Assembly: GCF_014839805.1 (NCBI RefSeq) | Contig: NC_051116.1 | Coordinates: forward strand, 1,240,001-1,304,000 | Source: Manduca sexta | Taxonomy: Eukaryota; Arthropoda; Insecta; Lepidoptera; Sphingidae | Direction: 5' to 3' | DNA length: 64,000 nucleotides | The notes under the pieces: model-generated | Database searches by the model: none | Told to the model about the DNA's origin: nothing | The model's input: only the letters and a program-made list of their open reading frames with translations | In this document: positions 35,966-49,125 of the stretch, one piece after another | Numbering within the stretch: the first letter of the stretch is position 1 | How the letters are laid out: every line of letters starts with the position of its first letter | Position numbers and translations under genes: made by a program

Positions 35966-37831
35966 AAGTATCCAATATCCATATATATAAGCTTATAGGC
36001 AGCAAATAAATGATTTCGCGTAAAAACATCATAATATTCCTTGACCTTTGGGTGGCTTTTATCTCAGTTTTCTGCGTCTTAATTATGTTATCAATCAGAT
36101 TCTGATGTAAAAATTAAAAAGAATTGTCATTAAGACACTCATTGTGATAAAACCATACAAGTAAAAAATTGAAATAAATTATCGTTTTGTTTATATCAAT
36201 ATTATCAATGGAAATAAGTCATTAACAGAACATCATTAAATAAAGATTATACGTACATCTCCATTAATTTCACATTAAAACAAGGTTTTCACTATAAATG
36301 GACAACTTGGTTAATTCATAAATTAATAAATCAAAGTATAATGTATGTAAATTCGTTTTTAAAATGGAAAGAATTAGTTATTTCGTTAATTTGTATTCAA
36401 TGTGTACAAATGAACTAAAATATAGACCGTAACACAAAGATATATAAGAGGAAATTATATATTTTCTAGTTATGAGCAGCTGCACTTTTTTGTTTTTAAA
36501 CTTTCGAAAAAGGAACAAAACCACTGACTTTTAAAATGTTTAAATCTCAATCAAAACTACGCAATGACAATTACCTATCGGTTAACATATCTCAAACTCG
36601 GCAGTACAACTTTAAGGTCGACTAGATTATTGTGTGCGTTCACAACTCTGAATGCGAGGCTAATTCGCCTACAATTCGACCGCACAAACACGACTACACA
36701 GGGTTAAATGTAAATCACTGCAAACCTTTACCAGTTACTCAGCTAAAGATGCCGATTAATATCACAATTGAAAACACACACTCACACACAAATAATAACC
36801 TTACATTATAAAAATATTAAGTTATACATTTTTGCACAATTTATAATATGTCTCAACCACCGCATATTTGAAATACCCCGTTATAACAACACCATAACCC
36901 AAAATTTATTTTTTTCGAATTCATTACCTATTTAATACAAACGATAATTCAAATTTGATTGCACTCATTCGCACAGCATTTACATCACCCAGAGCAAATG
37001 TATTGGCAGAAACGTGACAGGCCCAAACCTGCTCGCAACAACGGATATCAAGGTCTGTTTAATACCGAGACAGAAAACAAAAAAGCATCAAATTTTAAAC
37101 AACACCCCGTGAAGCGTGAACAGCTATCGACCGTCCCATTTATTTATTCATTGCGTTTTCTTGTTGGTTAATTTATAAGACATCTTGTTGATTTTGTATT
37201 TGTGAGAGTTTTTATTATCGAAAAATAATTGTTCGAGAGTGGAATTTGTGCCAAATTAACGCCAAACGGAAAGTACGCGTTGCATGTTTGCACACCTTTC
37301 CGTGGATGCTGGCATGAGCTTACGATGTGTTAGTGAATCCTTGGTGTTGTAGTCAATGATTGTTTTGTCCATTCGTGTTTTTCTAGACTAGTTAAGGTGT
37401 GAGAGTACCTTTTATGATCTTGATATTGTTTAAAAAATTAAATAAATGAAATAAAGTATGTAAGTCATAAATGTATGTTGATGTTTTCACTGTTGCACAG
37501 ATTGCGTATAAATTACGATTTGCCAGTTTATTTATTAAGAAATTCGATTTAAGTACAATAATAGTCCTTATTCGCATCGCCTTTAGAACGTATTTTCATA
37601 ATATACCAGTTGATTACGTATTGACAAATTGATATTTAAATATACTCTCTATATCGACATATTATTCTCAACTATTTGCTAACAATATTCCATTTAAAGA
37701 CAGTCACTCGCTTATCATTCGTTCGCACGCCAGGTGTATAAACATTTCCCGTGCACCATGCGAATGCAAAACACGATAACAGCCAACAATCATGATGGAT
37801 GAAGCCAACCTGATCCCATCACAATGTTTAC

Positions 37832-38354
37832 CTGAAATGTACAAATCCACCAAAAAGACGACGACGAGACCGCTCCAAAACTAGTTCCACCGACAAAAAG
37901 ACAAAAACAGAAAGGAATCAATGAAAAATGGAACCGACCGAACGACTTCCAGCGCTATGTTCGACGCGACAGCGAAAACCGTACACTATATGACGCTAGC
38001 TAAAATGTGAAAGAGAAATAGTCAACGCCATTGTATTTTACCCGATCAAGGTAAGTGACCTGTTCCAAGGTATTAAATCTTAGCAAAGCCACTACACACT
38101 GTAGATCCGTCGAGTTATTAACCGAATCACCGAAGCGCGAAGCAACGGTATCGGACGCGATCCGGGCACAGATAGTGTTAAAAAAAACTTCGCACATTCA
38201 CACCACACGTACAAATATGTACAAACTTCAGATTTGTATGCACTAATCACATATTCCACATTCAAACTGTCACATCACTGAGATTAAATGTTTAAATAAA
38301 AAACGGAACAGCGAGACGTCCGCTCCGCACGGCAGCCGAGAGGAGACTGAGGTG
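37832..38354 (-). other. Candidate non-coding first exon (5' UTR)
   Basis: On the minus strand a GC-rich block carries an initiator (CTCAGTCT, A near 38354). About 520 bases later comes a good donor, TTTCAG|GTAAAC, with last exon base 37832. The interval is less AT-rich than its flanks, especially at its start (38290-38420). It has several short ATG frames but no convincing protein; the longest, 38197-38000 (65 codons), would act as an upstream ORF. It lies between the 158-codon exon and the 42-codon candidate on the same strand, so it could be another alternative promoter of the same gene. A second TCAGTG lies about 80 bases downstream of the first initiator. Confidence 0.33.
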
Positions 38355-39527
38355 GTAGCTGCGCAGGCGCAAGCGCCGCGACTCGCGGTTTATCAGCCTT
38401 CGCGCGGGGCAAAGGGGGTGCAAGAAAAAGTCGCACGTGATATGTAGATAAGCGATACAAAATCGTGCATTGGACAATGTTTGTCTTGTTAATGGAGATA
38501 TTGTTTATTTTTGTTTAACACGCGCCGTTGATTGGCTTAGTTAATGAAACGATACGAGCGATCACCGACGCGCGCGATAGTGACTGTGCGCTGTTACAAA
38601 CGACCTTTTGCATCGACTCCGCTCGCCTTGGTACAAAGCCGCAGAGCGGTTTAGCTGCAGGTGTAAATTTCAGATTGTGTATATCTATTGTTCTGATGTG
38701 GAAATTGTAATCGAATTCCATTCTGTGTTACATGTTTCCACAAAGTTTTCCATGAGGAAACGAGTGCATTTACAATAAGTAATGAAGGAACACATGAATA
38801 TGAAATATTTTCTGAGAGAACAAAATTTGCCACACATAAAAAGAAACACGCATGCCTGCATCAATAGCGTTAAACGTTTCTCAAAAACAAGATACAGACG
38901 TAACCGGGCAGACAATTTTTCGGTAGACCAAAACGAGTTTGAAGCTCTTTTTTTTCTCATTACAGTCTTTAGCTACATCGGGTTTATAACCCGTTCTGGC
39001 CGTCGACTTCCGCCGCGCCGAAAGCACCTTTCTTTAGCGAGTTTCGTGAAATTTTTGGCGAATTATAAATAATAATTGCAGCGAACGAGACGTAATTAAG
39101 GTTTTTTCTGGTTGTTTGCAAAATTGTTCATTTCGTTTGGAACGGTAACTTTTTCTAGGTATTCTTTTCTTGCTATAAACTTTATATTTACACAAATGCT
39201 GTTTGTGACACTACAATCAGCAAGAAGATTTTGGATGAAAAAAATATATATTAAAGTGTATAAAATACACTAATAGGATACATGCAGAATGAGGTGAGGA
39301 GGATGATAATGATATACGATATACGATGATGTAACTTCAAGCCGCAGACGACAGTTTTGTGAACAAAGATAACATTTAAATTACCTTTAATCAACATGAC
39401 GCAAAGAGGTGTAGTCTGTTATCCTGCCTTAAAATTCCAAATTTATTTACAAAACTAATTAAGCATGCATTGGCTTATCGACCACACATCACTTAATGAA
39501 TCCAATTCTACCAAATAGTAATCCCTA

Positions 39528-40170
39528 GGACTTGTTTCGTACGAACTGTGGTATCGTCCTAGTCAAACAGATGGCCATGGTAATTTTAAGGGTAAACTGT
39601 TCTCATTTAGGCTGGTTGATTCTCCTGCGTGCCCATGCTCTACACCTGGTTACGAGGTTGAACAATCTGCTCATCACGTACTTTGGGAGTGTGGTCTCTG
39701 GCATGAAGAGCGCAACATCATGTTAAACAGTATGCAAATAACATCTGGGGTTGTATACTACATGGACCTTGTTGAGACTAGACGGAATTTCCGTGCTTTC
39801 CGGCGTTTTTGCCATGCCTATTGTAATCAAATCTAACAGCTCATGTGATAGGACCCTTTCATTTAATTTTATCCGTGGTGCTTTATAACTAGCTTATCTA
39901 GTTGTAAACGTCCCTATCCTTGAGGTTAAATCGCCTCCTTACATCATGATTTTGTCACCCGCATTGCTCTGGAGGGAAGTGGACAATTAATATTTCCAAC
40001 TCCTCCCTATTTTTCTATTTGATTAATTTCGTTGCGGGATAATGACATATTAGTTTTCCCTGAGACTCGCCGAGCTTCACCGCTCGGTGTCACAAAATGC
40101 GTGCCACTGCTGATCCTGGCTTACAGGAGTTGTAGTGGTGGGTGTGAGGGCGGGAAAGTCTCTAGTCAAA
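39528..40170 (+). mobile_element. 5'-truncated non-LTR retrotransposon tail, R1/I-like
   Basis: A frame runs from about 39528 to TAA at 39834-39836 and encodes a typical C-terminus of an endonuclease/reverse transcriptase protein. It includes the Cys-His pattern C-P-C (residues near SPACPCS), then H-H-V-L-W-E-C and W-H-E-E-R. About 330 bases of 3' UTR follow, with the conserved tail GTTGCGGGATAATGAC and TTCACCGCTCGGTGTCAC. Endonuclease and RT domains are absent, consistent with 5' truncation on insertion. The clade is inferred from the C-terminal motif only. Confidence 0.65.
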
Positions 40171-40456
40171 CAGAGCAGAGTCTTGCATAAAACTCGTTAC
40201 GGTATGGCACTACGAATTTTTTTTTGGACCAGCAATAATTTTTGCACCAATACTACTAATTTGAATATAAAAACATGTCAAAGTCCGGCATAATTCTTAC
40301 AACCGTCGAGTTGAAATCAAACCGAAGTAGCCAGAGCTCAGTGTAGTCACTTTGCTAGAATAAAACCGTTAATATCAAGCCATTGCCATACCTCATGTGT
40401 AAATGTTTGTAAAAACTACACATACTAGTCTAGTGTGTATCGCGCGTTAGTGCCGC

Positions 40457-40687
40457 GTGGCGAGCGATCGTCAGGTCGTGTGCAACGATGACTCACCGGA
40501 GGCTGCATCAGTATTTAATGTTAGCGAAAAAGGGTATAAGGAAGTTGTTAAATGGATTAATGTATGCAGCGCTGAGTACGTTAACAAGGACATTGAATAT
40601 TCAGAAGGGCCTAGCCAACTTACATCTAATTTAGGCTCCGAGAACTTTCTAATTAGGGCACATAATCGAAAAAACCCATTTCAGAAA
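40457..40687 (+). other. Unassigned 77-codon open frame without ATG
   Basis: A plus-strand frame runs from just after a TAG at 40448-40450 to the TAA at 40688-40690. It has no ATG (the first possible start is GTG at 40457). The composition looks protein-like, with segments such as GYKEVVKWINVCSAEYVNKD and ENFLIRAHNRKNPF. It could be an internal or terminal exon, or the remnant of a transposon protein. Upstream AG sites exist but the pyrimidine tract is poor. No family is recognised. Confidence 0.2.
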
Positions 40688-40699
40688 TAATTTCCCCTC

Positions 40700-43600
40700 A
40701 CAATCAACGCCAGAACCGAACAAAAAAGGACATTGCAGACTTCGCCCGGAGCTCTGGCAAGTTGTGTTAATGTTGGGACTTGGGGCGTCGGCTCGCTGGT
40801 GGCATGAGCTAATGCATGTAAAAACTAATTACCCATGCAAGTGGGTTAGCGGCCGGCGGTCGAGTAATGGACGCACCGTCCGCCGCAAATTGTGTTCCCC
40901 ATTAGAAAATTGCGTTTCGCGAACGCCGGCGCCTGTTTAGCTAATTGTTTGGAATTAATGCATAACCATTTTATAGAGGAGACTTTAAAGTCTAATTTAA
41001 TCGAATTTACAATTTCGATGTGTATAATAATAATCAATAAAAAATTCTGTGTCATTATTAGCCAATACATATGCCGTCACTTCACTAGAATCTAGTTGAT
41101 TTCTCTATCTACTTTCTTTACAAAATTCGCAATGATCCAATTACAAATTCCTACATCACTCACCTTCCCATCTTTTTGAGTGAACTTTAATACTTCCCAA
41201 ACAATTACCCCGTTCCTTTACACGAAGCGACAGCAAAGTCTCTCAATTCAAGTGGTCCCAGCGAAGCAATCTCAGCACACGGCGGTCCTTAATCAAAGGC
41301 TTCTGACGGCCTGTCTGAGAGGCCAATTAGCGGTTCTCGCTGCGCTAACTGAACGCAACGAGCTGCTAAAGACATTCTCAATAGCTGCAGTATCAAGGAT
41401 GTTTGGATTTTTTCCTGTGTCACTGAACTGTGGAGGTGTTTCATTCCGTACTAGATCGATAGTGACAGATATCGAATAGCTCCCATGTTCAGTGATCAAG
41501 ATCTCGTCTACTGTTAGTTATAGCACATAATTTCCCTATTAATTTCTTCGGCAAAGCATCCAGGAGTCATTCAGATTTCCTCTGATAATAGTCTTAATCT
41601 GCAATAGTCAGTGATAACCCATGCCGACATACATATACAATTAAAATATCAGAAAAACTAAAAAACACTTCAAGTAAAATCGATTTGTCCCAAATCAAAC
41701 ACTAGATCAGTGATAGTAACCATTTAAAATGTGATACTACAGATCTAGAAATATATTAAACAATGCCATATTTGTATAAACTAGTATTAGATAAACTATA
41801 TGCAGGGGTTTTCCTTTCAATAATGATGATTCACATGCCGATGACCCTCGGTAAGATCTGACATACATTCTCTCAGTAATATGTTTATTTATATTATTCA
41901 TCATAGTGAATTGTGCATTTGATATTAGTGTAGTGTAGAACAAGAGACATGATCTCCCTCGACGGTTGTCAGAATTCATTACTGTATTTATGTCGACTTT
42001 CAACGCGATCCATCGAGTTTTCACCACGTGTTTCTAACCATTTGACCAAAAAGTATATTGTTAGGAACGAAATGGAACGAAAATTACCTTAAGCCATCAA
42101 TTGGTCAGATTATAATTTGCCATAATTCACTCGCAACTTAAATAAAATTTACAATACGAGTCATTCAGCTTGTCCCATATTTGTTGCATTACGGCACTAG
42201 GCATTTCTGAGAATTTCACAATGCGGATGGAAAAATTTACCTACAAACGGTGACACTTTTCAACGAAACACGGTAAACGCTGCTTTGCACACTCAAATCG
42301 AAATTCTCGAAACAACCGTAATCAAGTAGAGATTACATAAGTCATATATATATTTTTTTAAGTATAAAGTTCAATACTATAATATAAACCTTTTTACGTA
42401 CTTTTTCATTGCTTAGCCTTCCATAACGATGAAAGCCTATAGATAAATTTGATGTTAGTTATTATATCCAACACCTATCTACACACACTCGCGCCTTTTA
42501 TCCCCTATGAGGTAGGCAGAGACGAAACTGGTACACCCACCTTCCGCTATGTGTATTCCTATCCCATAATACGATAGTCTGTCGCCATATCGGCCACAAA
42601 TTCCAGTCTTCGGATAGAAAAACCAATATCACTTTGCCCAACCCGAGAGTCGAACCCGAGAGACCTCAGCATTGTCGTCGTACCGTAATACAACTACGCC
42701 ACCAAACCAGTCAAAGTCTCTAATACCAATCTAATTATTAATAACGAACCAAGACATATGGGACCTCCTTCACAATCATCTTATTTAACCCAATTTTTTC
42801 CATACATCCATATAAAAAACATTAAATACTCATCATACTAAACGAGGTTTCTAAAAAGCATTGTGTAAGCCAGTAGGTAGGCGTCATACAAGAACTAGTT
42901 TTTGCAATTCTCAACCCGACACTACTACCCACATGGCCGACCGGGGTCGTTGACCTTACCTATGTAGCCTATATTATGACCTTCCAGCGACCGTCAGATC
43001 TAATGTGAACTTTAAAATGTTATTATTAAAGGTTAAATTTGGCTGACATTTGATTTTTGTTCAAAGGCATGATCTTGATACTTTAATTTATTGATATTTA
43101 ATTATATGTCAGGATATAATGATTTATTGTAATAGATAAGCTGACAATACAATCCTTTGGGAAATATTATCGTTTATGTTCATTTTGTTTAGTCATTCAA
43201 TAGATTAATCAAGATTTTCTGGGATTAAATAGGATATGTACATTGTACATGTCAAGTTTATATGATACATGTATCTATACTAATATTTTTAAGAGGAAAG
43301 ATTATAAGTTTGTAGGGGATAATATTTGGAACTATTAAACAGGTTTCAAAGTTTTTATCACTAATAAGAAGTTGAATTACTCCTGATTGTTAAAGGCTAT
43401 TATTCCGGAAAAACTTTTGCACGCGGACGAAATATAATTAATTCGAAATATAATTCTTTATATTTGAAATAAAATTACTTTAAAATGTAAAACAAATAAT
43501 TAAAAGATTGATTTCTTTAATTTACGAACTTAAATATAATTAGAATATATAATATATATTCAATATTCGCTTTTAATTTATGTGCTACCTTCATTCAGAC

Positions 43601-45800
43601 CTAAATCAATCTCAAGTTATATTTATAGGATAAAATAATATTTCCTGTATAAACAAATGAAGTATTGAAACCGGTGTTACATATTTAGCTATTTTTGATA
43701 TTAATTGCTTACTTTTTAAATACATATTATAATATAGTATGACTTAACCTAACTCTAAACGTATGGTCGTATCAATAATTCGATATTATCTGTATTAAAT
43801 TCTTGTATCAAACGGAGAATAATACCTTTCCAAAGCATTCGAAAACATCAAAGTTGAACGGAATATACGTTTTCATTGTTTTTGTATCTTTATGGGAATC
43901 CCGCAAGCACTCGCTCCAGATAATTTACGTTTAATTAAAATAAGTACTGGCTGCAGTCAAATACGTAAATTTAGAAAGACAATATAGCTATCGTTTTTTT
44001 TAATTTACAGGGCTTTTTTTTGAAGAGCTAAAATGGCGGGCGTTATTCGCATATAAATAATATACTCTCTTCTAATTGCGAAATTTCATGTTTTAGTTCA
44101 GTGGAATATAGGAAATAAAATTTTCTTTTAAAATCAAACTTTGTATTAATAAATAATACTGTTAATTAAATTTTATTAGTAATTAATTTTCCAAAATTAA
44201 TTACAATAAATTCTTTACGCTTCCTATGCACACGAACTTCTTTGGCAAAAAGCTAATATTCATGCCTTGAGCTCAGATACAACTAGCGCCATCTAGCTGC
44301 GAATAGATGAACTTACGCGTCGGTCTAGTATGACATTTCTCGTTTTAATTCAATCAATTTTATATAATATAAATCTTCTATTACTCATAAACAACATCAA
44401 AACAATGAAAAATATGTAATTTATAAATAAAAAAATATGTTACAATATAAAGATAGTGTAGTTCCTTCCATTCACCGCTAGGTGTCGCTACGAAGTGTCA
44501 AGTCCGGTCATATGAAACTGTGTTACTGTGTTGCATGAATGTAAGTCAATTGATTAATCTTTTTACAACTTAATATGTTCACGCCTATATCTTTAAAGGG
44601 TATACAGGGATTTCGTACTTTGGCATAAAAAATATTGTTTGATCCCGGAATCAATCTCAAGACCTCTGATTTCGTTCTCTAGTAATTAAACCATTAAGAT
44701 TATAATTAACAAAACTAATCTATCTATATAGACAAAAAATGTTTTCGTTTGTTTGTCTCAATACACAATACATTTGAAAGTGTTACGTATGTCCGCTTAT
44801 TCATATTACTTTCGACAAAAAGTAACAAACGGAAAACAATTAAAATAAAACTATGGTGACGGGATCATTGTGTTACATCGGATGTGTTCGCGTAATGAAG
44901 TTTTGATTGTCATCATGATTGCAAATATTTTTTGCATCTTGCAGAATTAACACATACTGATGTAATCTATAATCGGTGGAGTAGGCAGAAGTGCTAGTCT
45001 ATCCATATTTCACCAAACTTATTCATACTGGAAGACGGCCTATCATTGTATTCTGCAAAGTCGAGTTATTTAATTATTCTATCGAACTAACTGCACTATT
45101 TTTCCTGGCCTTGGATCGAACCTAGGACATCAAGTTTACAGCCCTGACACTGATTTTTCACCACGCACTTATCCGGAATAATTATGACACCATATGAGTC
45201 CAAAACTCATTCTAACTTATACGCCACACATACAAATACAATATTGAGACTACACATCAAACAAAAATGTTCACAACCATTCATATTCATTCACTCATTC
45301 GATAAATGATTCCGATCGCCGATACAACGTTCCATTAATCATTGTCGCGCCGCGCCGTAAGACCAACAACCCCTCGGATACTAGACGAGTGAGTGATCAA
45401 TCAGCCGAACACTTACAACAAACACAGATTTTACTGACAACATTGTAAGTAATGATAATATCATCGTAACGATATGACATAATATTTCGAACTATAAATC
45501 GTGAGTTTTATTTCTTAAGACATAATGTCCTATTAGTCATGATAACCTATAACATAATATATATGATATAATTGATAATCCCACTGTTTTTTTTTCTTCA
45601 TATACAGTCAACCACACGCTTATAAAATATTCTAATACATTTAGAATTAAATTAATAACTATTATCATTGTATTTCTAAATATCAAATGCCTTCAATTGT
45701 CACTCAAAGCGCAAGTATAAGAGGAACCCTAATAACGTCAAGTACGTCATCCTATTTTGCGCGATGTTTCACATCAAACCACAACAAGAATATATGAAAT
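40700..45800. other. AT-rich stretch with SINE and decayed repeats
   Basis: A SINE lies at 42488-42712 and a 33263-type repeat at 43275-43440. Decayed B-box-like remnants near 44640-44690 and 45105-45140 are probably old SINE copies. No exon was recognised. Confidence 0.35.
42488..42712 (-). mobile_element. tRNA-derived SINE, diverged copy
   Basis: This is the same family and orientation as the copy at 7795-8054. It shares the body (Atc-cccta, cgccatatcggccacaaatt and caatatcactttgccc segments) and the head tacaactacgccacc. The B box is degraded (gagtcgaaccc). No target duplication was found. Confidence 0.75.
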
Positions 45801-45809
45801 TCAGAATGT

Positions 45810-46034
45810 CTCGGCGGCATTGTTGTACGGTACGACTGCATTGCTGAGGTCTCGGGTTCAATCCTTGGGTCGGGCAAAGTGGTATTGGTCAGTATTAGCT
45901 CAGAGCATGGAATTTGTGCCCAAGATGACGCAAGGCTTCTCACCTATCATATCATGACACGTGGCGAAAAGTGGGTGCAACTGTTGCGCCTCTGCCTGCC
46001 CCTTCGGAGGTAAAAGGCGTGATTGTGTGTGTGA
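45810..46034 (+). mobile_element. tRNA-derived SINE, plus orientation
   Basis: This is the same family as 7795-8054 on the opposite strand: head GTCTCGGCGGCATTGTTGTA, B box GGGTTCAATCC at 45854-45864, body with TCGGGCAAAGTGGTATTGG, and tail GGTAAAAGGCGTGATTGTG followed by a TG-rich end. No clear target duplication was found. Confidence 0.8.
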
Positions 46035-46146
46035 AAACCAAGCATAATTATATCCTCATCATCAAGACCTTCGTAAACTCTCAATGAGTCAATGACAGCC
46101 ACGAGCGAAACAGTTCACAATAACCGGAGAAAAACATGCTAACGCG

Positions 46147-46201
46147 TTATCACAGTGTTATCAGTTATCAGTACGCAATGATAATAAACTTGACATGATA
46201 A
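46147..46201. promoter_or_regulatory. Cluster of five GATA-factor motifs
   Basis: TTATCA (46147), TTATCAG (46158), TTATCAG (46165), TGATAA (46179) and TGATAA (46196) fall within 55 bases just downstream of a SINE. A possible intronic enhancer; motif density is the only evidence. Confidence 0.3.
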
Positions 46202-46929
46202 CGCTCTGTGTACGTAACGAGACGAATGTTAGGCGTACCAGCTGATTCCTTTAATGTTTGTTACATGTCATTTTTATTTAAATCGGTTATTTAAGATGCT
46301 TGAAAATTTTTATAAATACGTTCGATTTTTATTTAAATATTAAGCTAGAATAAATTTGAATAAATTTTGTAAATTGTTGGTATTTAAAGTTATTAGAGAA
46401 TCATTTATGTTTATAAGTTATGTCATATATAAATAGTTAATCAGAATTATTTAAAACTACTTTAAAGATACAAATTAATTAAAAACACACCATCTTTCCG
46501 CACTAAAATCGCTTAATAGTAGTCAATATTCCACACACTCGCCTAATTATACAACAGATCAATTAAATTGTAACTAATAACACTAATCTATAATAAACTC
46601 TTACTCTCCCATCGTCTAACAAAGGCACGACCGTAACAATAAGCTTTTATTTCACTGACGGTTTTTAATTAACGTAAAATAATCACACTTTAATCTGCAA
46701 TCATGGTGTCGTGTGACATCTAAAGTTAACTGGACAGGTATTAAATTTTACCTTTATTCGTCCCACGCGAAACGAGAATCTCTGTTAAATCTCTTTGTAC
46801 ACCGTTATATTCGATAATCGTTATATAAATAAATGAAGGATTACTTTGTACCTTTTTTAAGCGCATTGCTCGTACGTAGGAGTGTGATATTTGACATAAA
46901 TAAGGTTTATATACTGGAGTGCATAAAAA

Positions 46930-47085
46930 TAAATCTATACTAATATTATAAAAATGAAGTTTGTTTCATCGCGATAATCACAAAAACTATTCAACAGCTT
47001 ATGTATATTTTTTTTTTTCAATAATAGGAAGTTACATTCCTCCTAAGTGCTATAGGGTACTTTTATCCCCGATTTTTTTACTAGT
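46930..47085 (+). repeat. Copy of the 33263 repeat, abutting a LINE tail
   Basis: TATACTAATATTATAAAAATG, ATAGGAAGTTACATTCCTCC and GTGCTATAGGGTACTTTTAT belong to the 33263 family. It runs directly into the LINE 3' UTR fragment at 47085. Confidence 0.55.
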
Positions 47086-47397
47086 CAGACGGAGTTATTC
47101 TTTTAATTTTATCCATGGTGCTTTATAGCTTATCTAGTTGTAAACGTCCCTATCCTTGAGGTTAAAACGCCTCCTCAGTTCATTATGTTGTCTTCCGCTT
47201 TGCTATGGAGAGAAGTGGACAATAAATATTACCAACTCCTTCCTATCTTCCTATTTTATTCATTTCGTTGCGGGATAATGACAAATTAGTTTTCCCTGAG
47301 ACTCGGCGAGCTTCACCGCTCGGTGTCACACAATGCCACTGCTGATCCTGGCTTACAGGAGTTGTAGTGTCGGGTGTGAGGGCGGGAAAGTCTCTGT
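47085..47397 (+). mobile_element. 3' UTR fragment of the same LINE family
   Basis: It matches the 3' UTR at about 39855-40165 over its length (shared CTTATCTAGTTGTAAACGTC, CCTTGAGGTTAAAACGCCTC, GTTGCGGGATAATGAC) with a few small differences. The coding end is missing. Confidence 0.7.
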
Positions 47398-48519
47398 TCA
47401 CAATCGTAGCCTACTTGCTCTCAACATAAAAACACCGATAACTCAAGTTGCTGCAACATGCAGGTGTACATACATAAATAAATCAACTCGTGGCACGTGC
47501 CAGCCATATTTAGAACGGCTGCGGCTAAGCCAGATGTTTGTAAAAACACATAGTTGCAATTGTGTAATAACTACTAAAACGGTTTGTAAGAGTGTATGTA
47601 TCAGGTGTTTTGGGTAATGAAGGCACGGAATTGATGTTTTAGAATTATTGAAGGCAATGAAGCGTCCATTCAATCCGATTCCTATCGGCTTCCCTTTTAG
47701 GTTTATTTACGTTTGTTTTAGTTTTTGTTTTCTGTTAAATTGGCCAAGGTATGTTAACTAAGGCATTTCTTTTTATCTTGGGTTACCTTTTGCCAAATTT
47801 ACCTTTCGCCGCTGCTAGAGGGAAATAGTTTACAGATTGCTACATTGTTTATGTCTATGATTCTATTTTAAATATTAATCATAATTTTATAGGTTATTCA
47901 AGAAACAAGAGAATTAATTATATTGTAGTTTGTACACATGTATTTACTCTAAACACATATTTTTCTGAGTTGATTGAATATTTAGATGTGGTAAAAGCCA
48001 TTCAAGGATTACATAAGATGAATTTTAGTAATTTTAACTCTCACGACCCCCTTGTTAGCAAAAGTAAGCGAAGTACCCCCACCTTTCCATACTTACGTAA
48101 GCATAGGCATAATGTTTAGGTTCAATGTATAAAAAAATATATATAAAAATAATTACATATTGCTGACGTAATCACTCTTTAGACCCCCTCGCTAATTTCA
48201 TCGAAAAAAGTTAACCGTACACCCACCACCACCTTTAGTACCTACGAAATACTTAAACAGCTCCTAATGCGCCTTCAAAAAGTCCCAAACATTTGCTTGA
48301 TTTGAATCTCGCTATAGGCTAATAGTGCATTGTCTATCATTACCTACAATAAACAATTGAGCGAAACATTTCAACTTACGTTGACATTTACGTGCGGTTA
48401 AATGTCACTGGTCCTAAATAACAATTTTGTCTCGATCAAGTTAATTGCAACGACCATAAGAACTACAATAGTTTAAAATCGATAGATAGAATAGAAAATT
48501 ATATCCTTCGTACACCTTA

Positions 48520-48672
48520 TGCTGCCCCTCATTGTTCCATTTTCTCTTATATCCATCCCCTGGTTGTCTGTAAGGGATTGCCTTGTGCGATAAGACCGCC
48601 ATATGTACTTTTTCTTTTTTCTTGTTTTATCATTTTTATCCTTGGTGTACAATAAAGTGTAATAAATAAATG
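48520..48672 (+). mobile_element. LINE 3' UTR tail with polyadenylation signal
   Basis: GGTTGTCTGTAAGGGATTGCC, GATAAGACCGCCATATGTAC and the end TGTACAATAAAGTGTAATAA form a recurrent lepidopteran LINE tail, possibly of the Jockey/CR1 type. A sister copy lies at 23760-23893. Confidence 0.6.
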
Positions 48673-48954
48673 AAAATAAATCGATCGTAGATGATTTTTA
48701 CAAATAATTGTACTTAAGAGCATGGAATATACTTTGAGGCACGGATGTCGTTTCAAACCACATTTAATCTTTCCTAATCATAATCTAAAGCAGCAAAGAT
48801 CTCAAATATTATAAGCAGCGATAGTTGGGAGTAACAGACTGCAGACACGAATGTCACCAGGATTAAAACCTAAGGGCACGCATCCCTGATCATTATAAGG
48901 TGTGTATTCTGTGTTTATTGTCGCGTGCTTTAAATCTAAGGAAAAACATCGTCA

Positions 48955-49125
48955 GGACACCTGCATACTTAAGGTCTCCATAAGAATTTCGAAGATGTGT
49001 GAAATTTGCTAACCCGCATTAGTCCAGCGTGGTGGACTAAGTTCTAAACATTTTCAGTAGTAACAGAGGCCCGTACCTGGGGGTGGGACAGTATATAATA
49101 CAGGGCTGATATGAAATTTTAATAA
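48955..49125 (+). repeat. Copy of the 17455 repeat, opposite orientation
   Basis: CATAAGAATTTCGAAGATGTG, CCAGCGTGGTGGACTAAG and GTATATAATACAGGGCTGAT are the inverse of segments at 17455-17600. Confidence 0.6.

Larger units (their letters stand above)
31700..37800. other. Long AT-rich intronic stretch
   Basis: No supported exon was found. It holds the GATA cluster at 33.0 kb, the 33263 and 35850 repeats and an unassigned open block at 34764-35039. The remainder is AT-rich and featureless by eye. Confidence 0.35.

Noticed and set aside
36770..36795. CA-rich microsatellite
   Set aside because: Too short and interrupted to be worth a feature.
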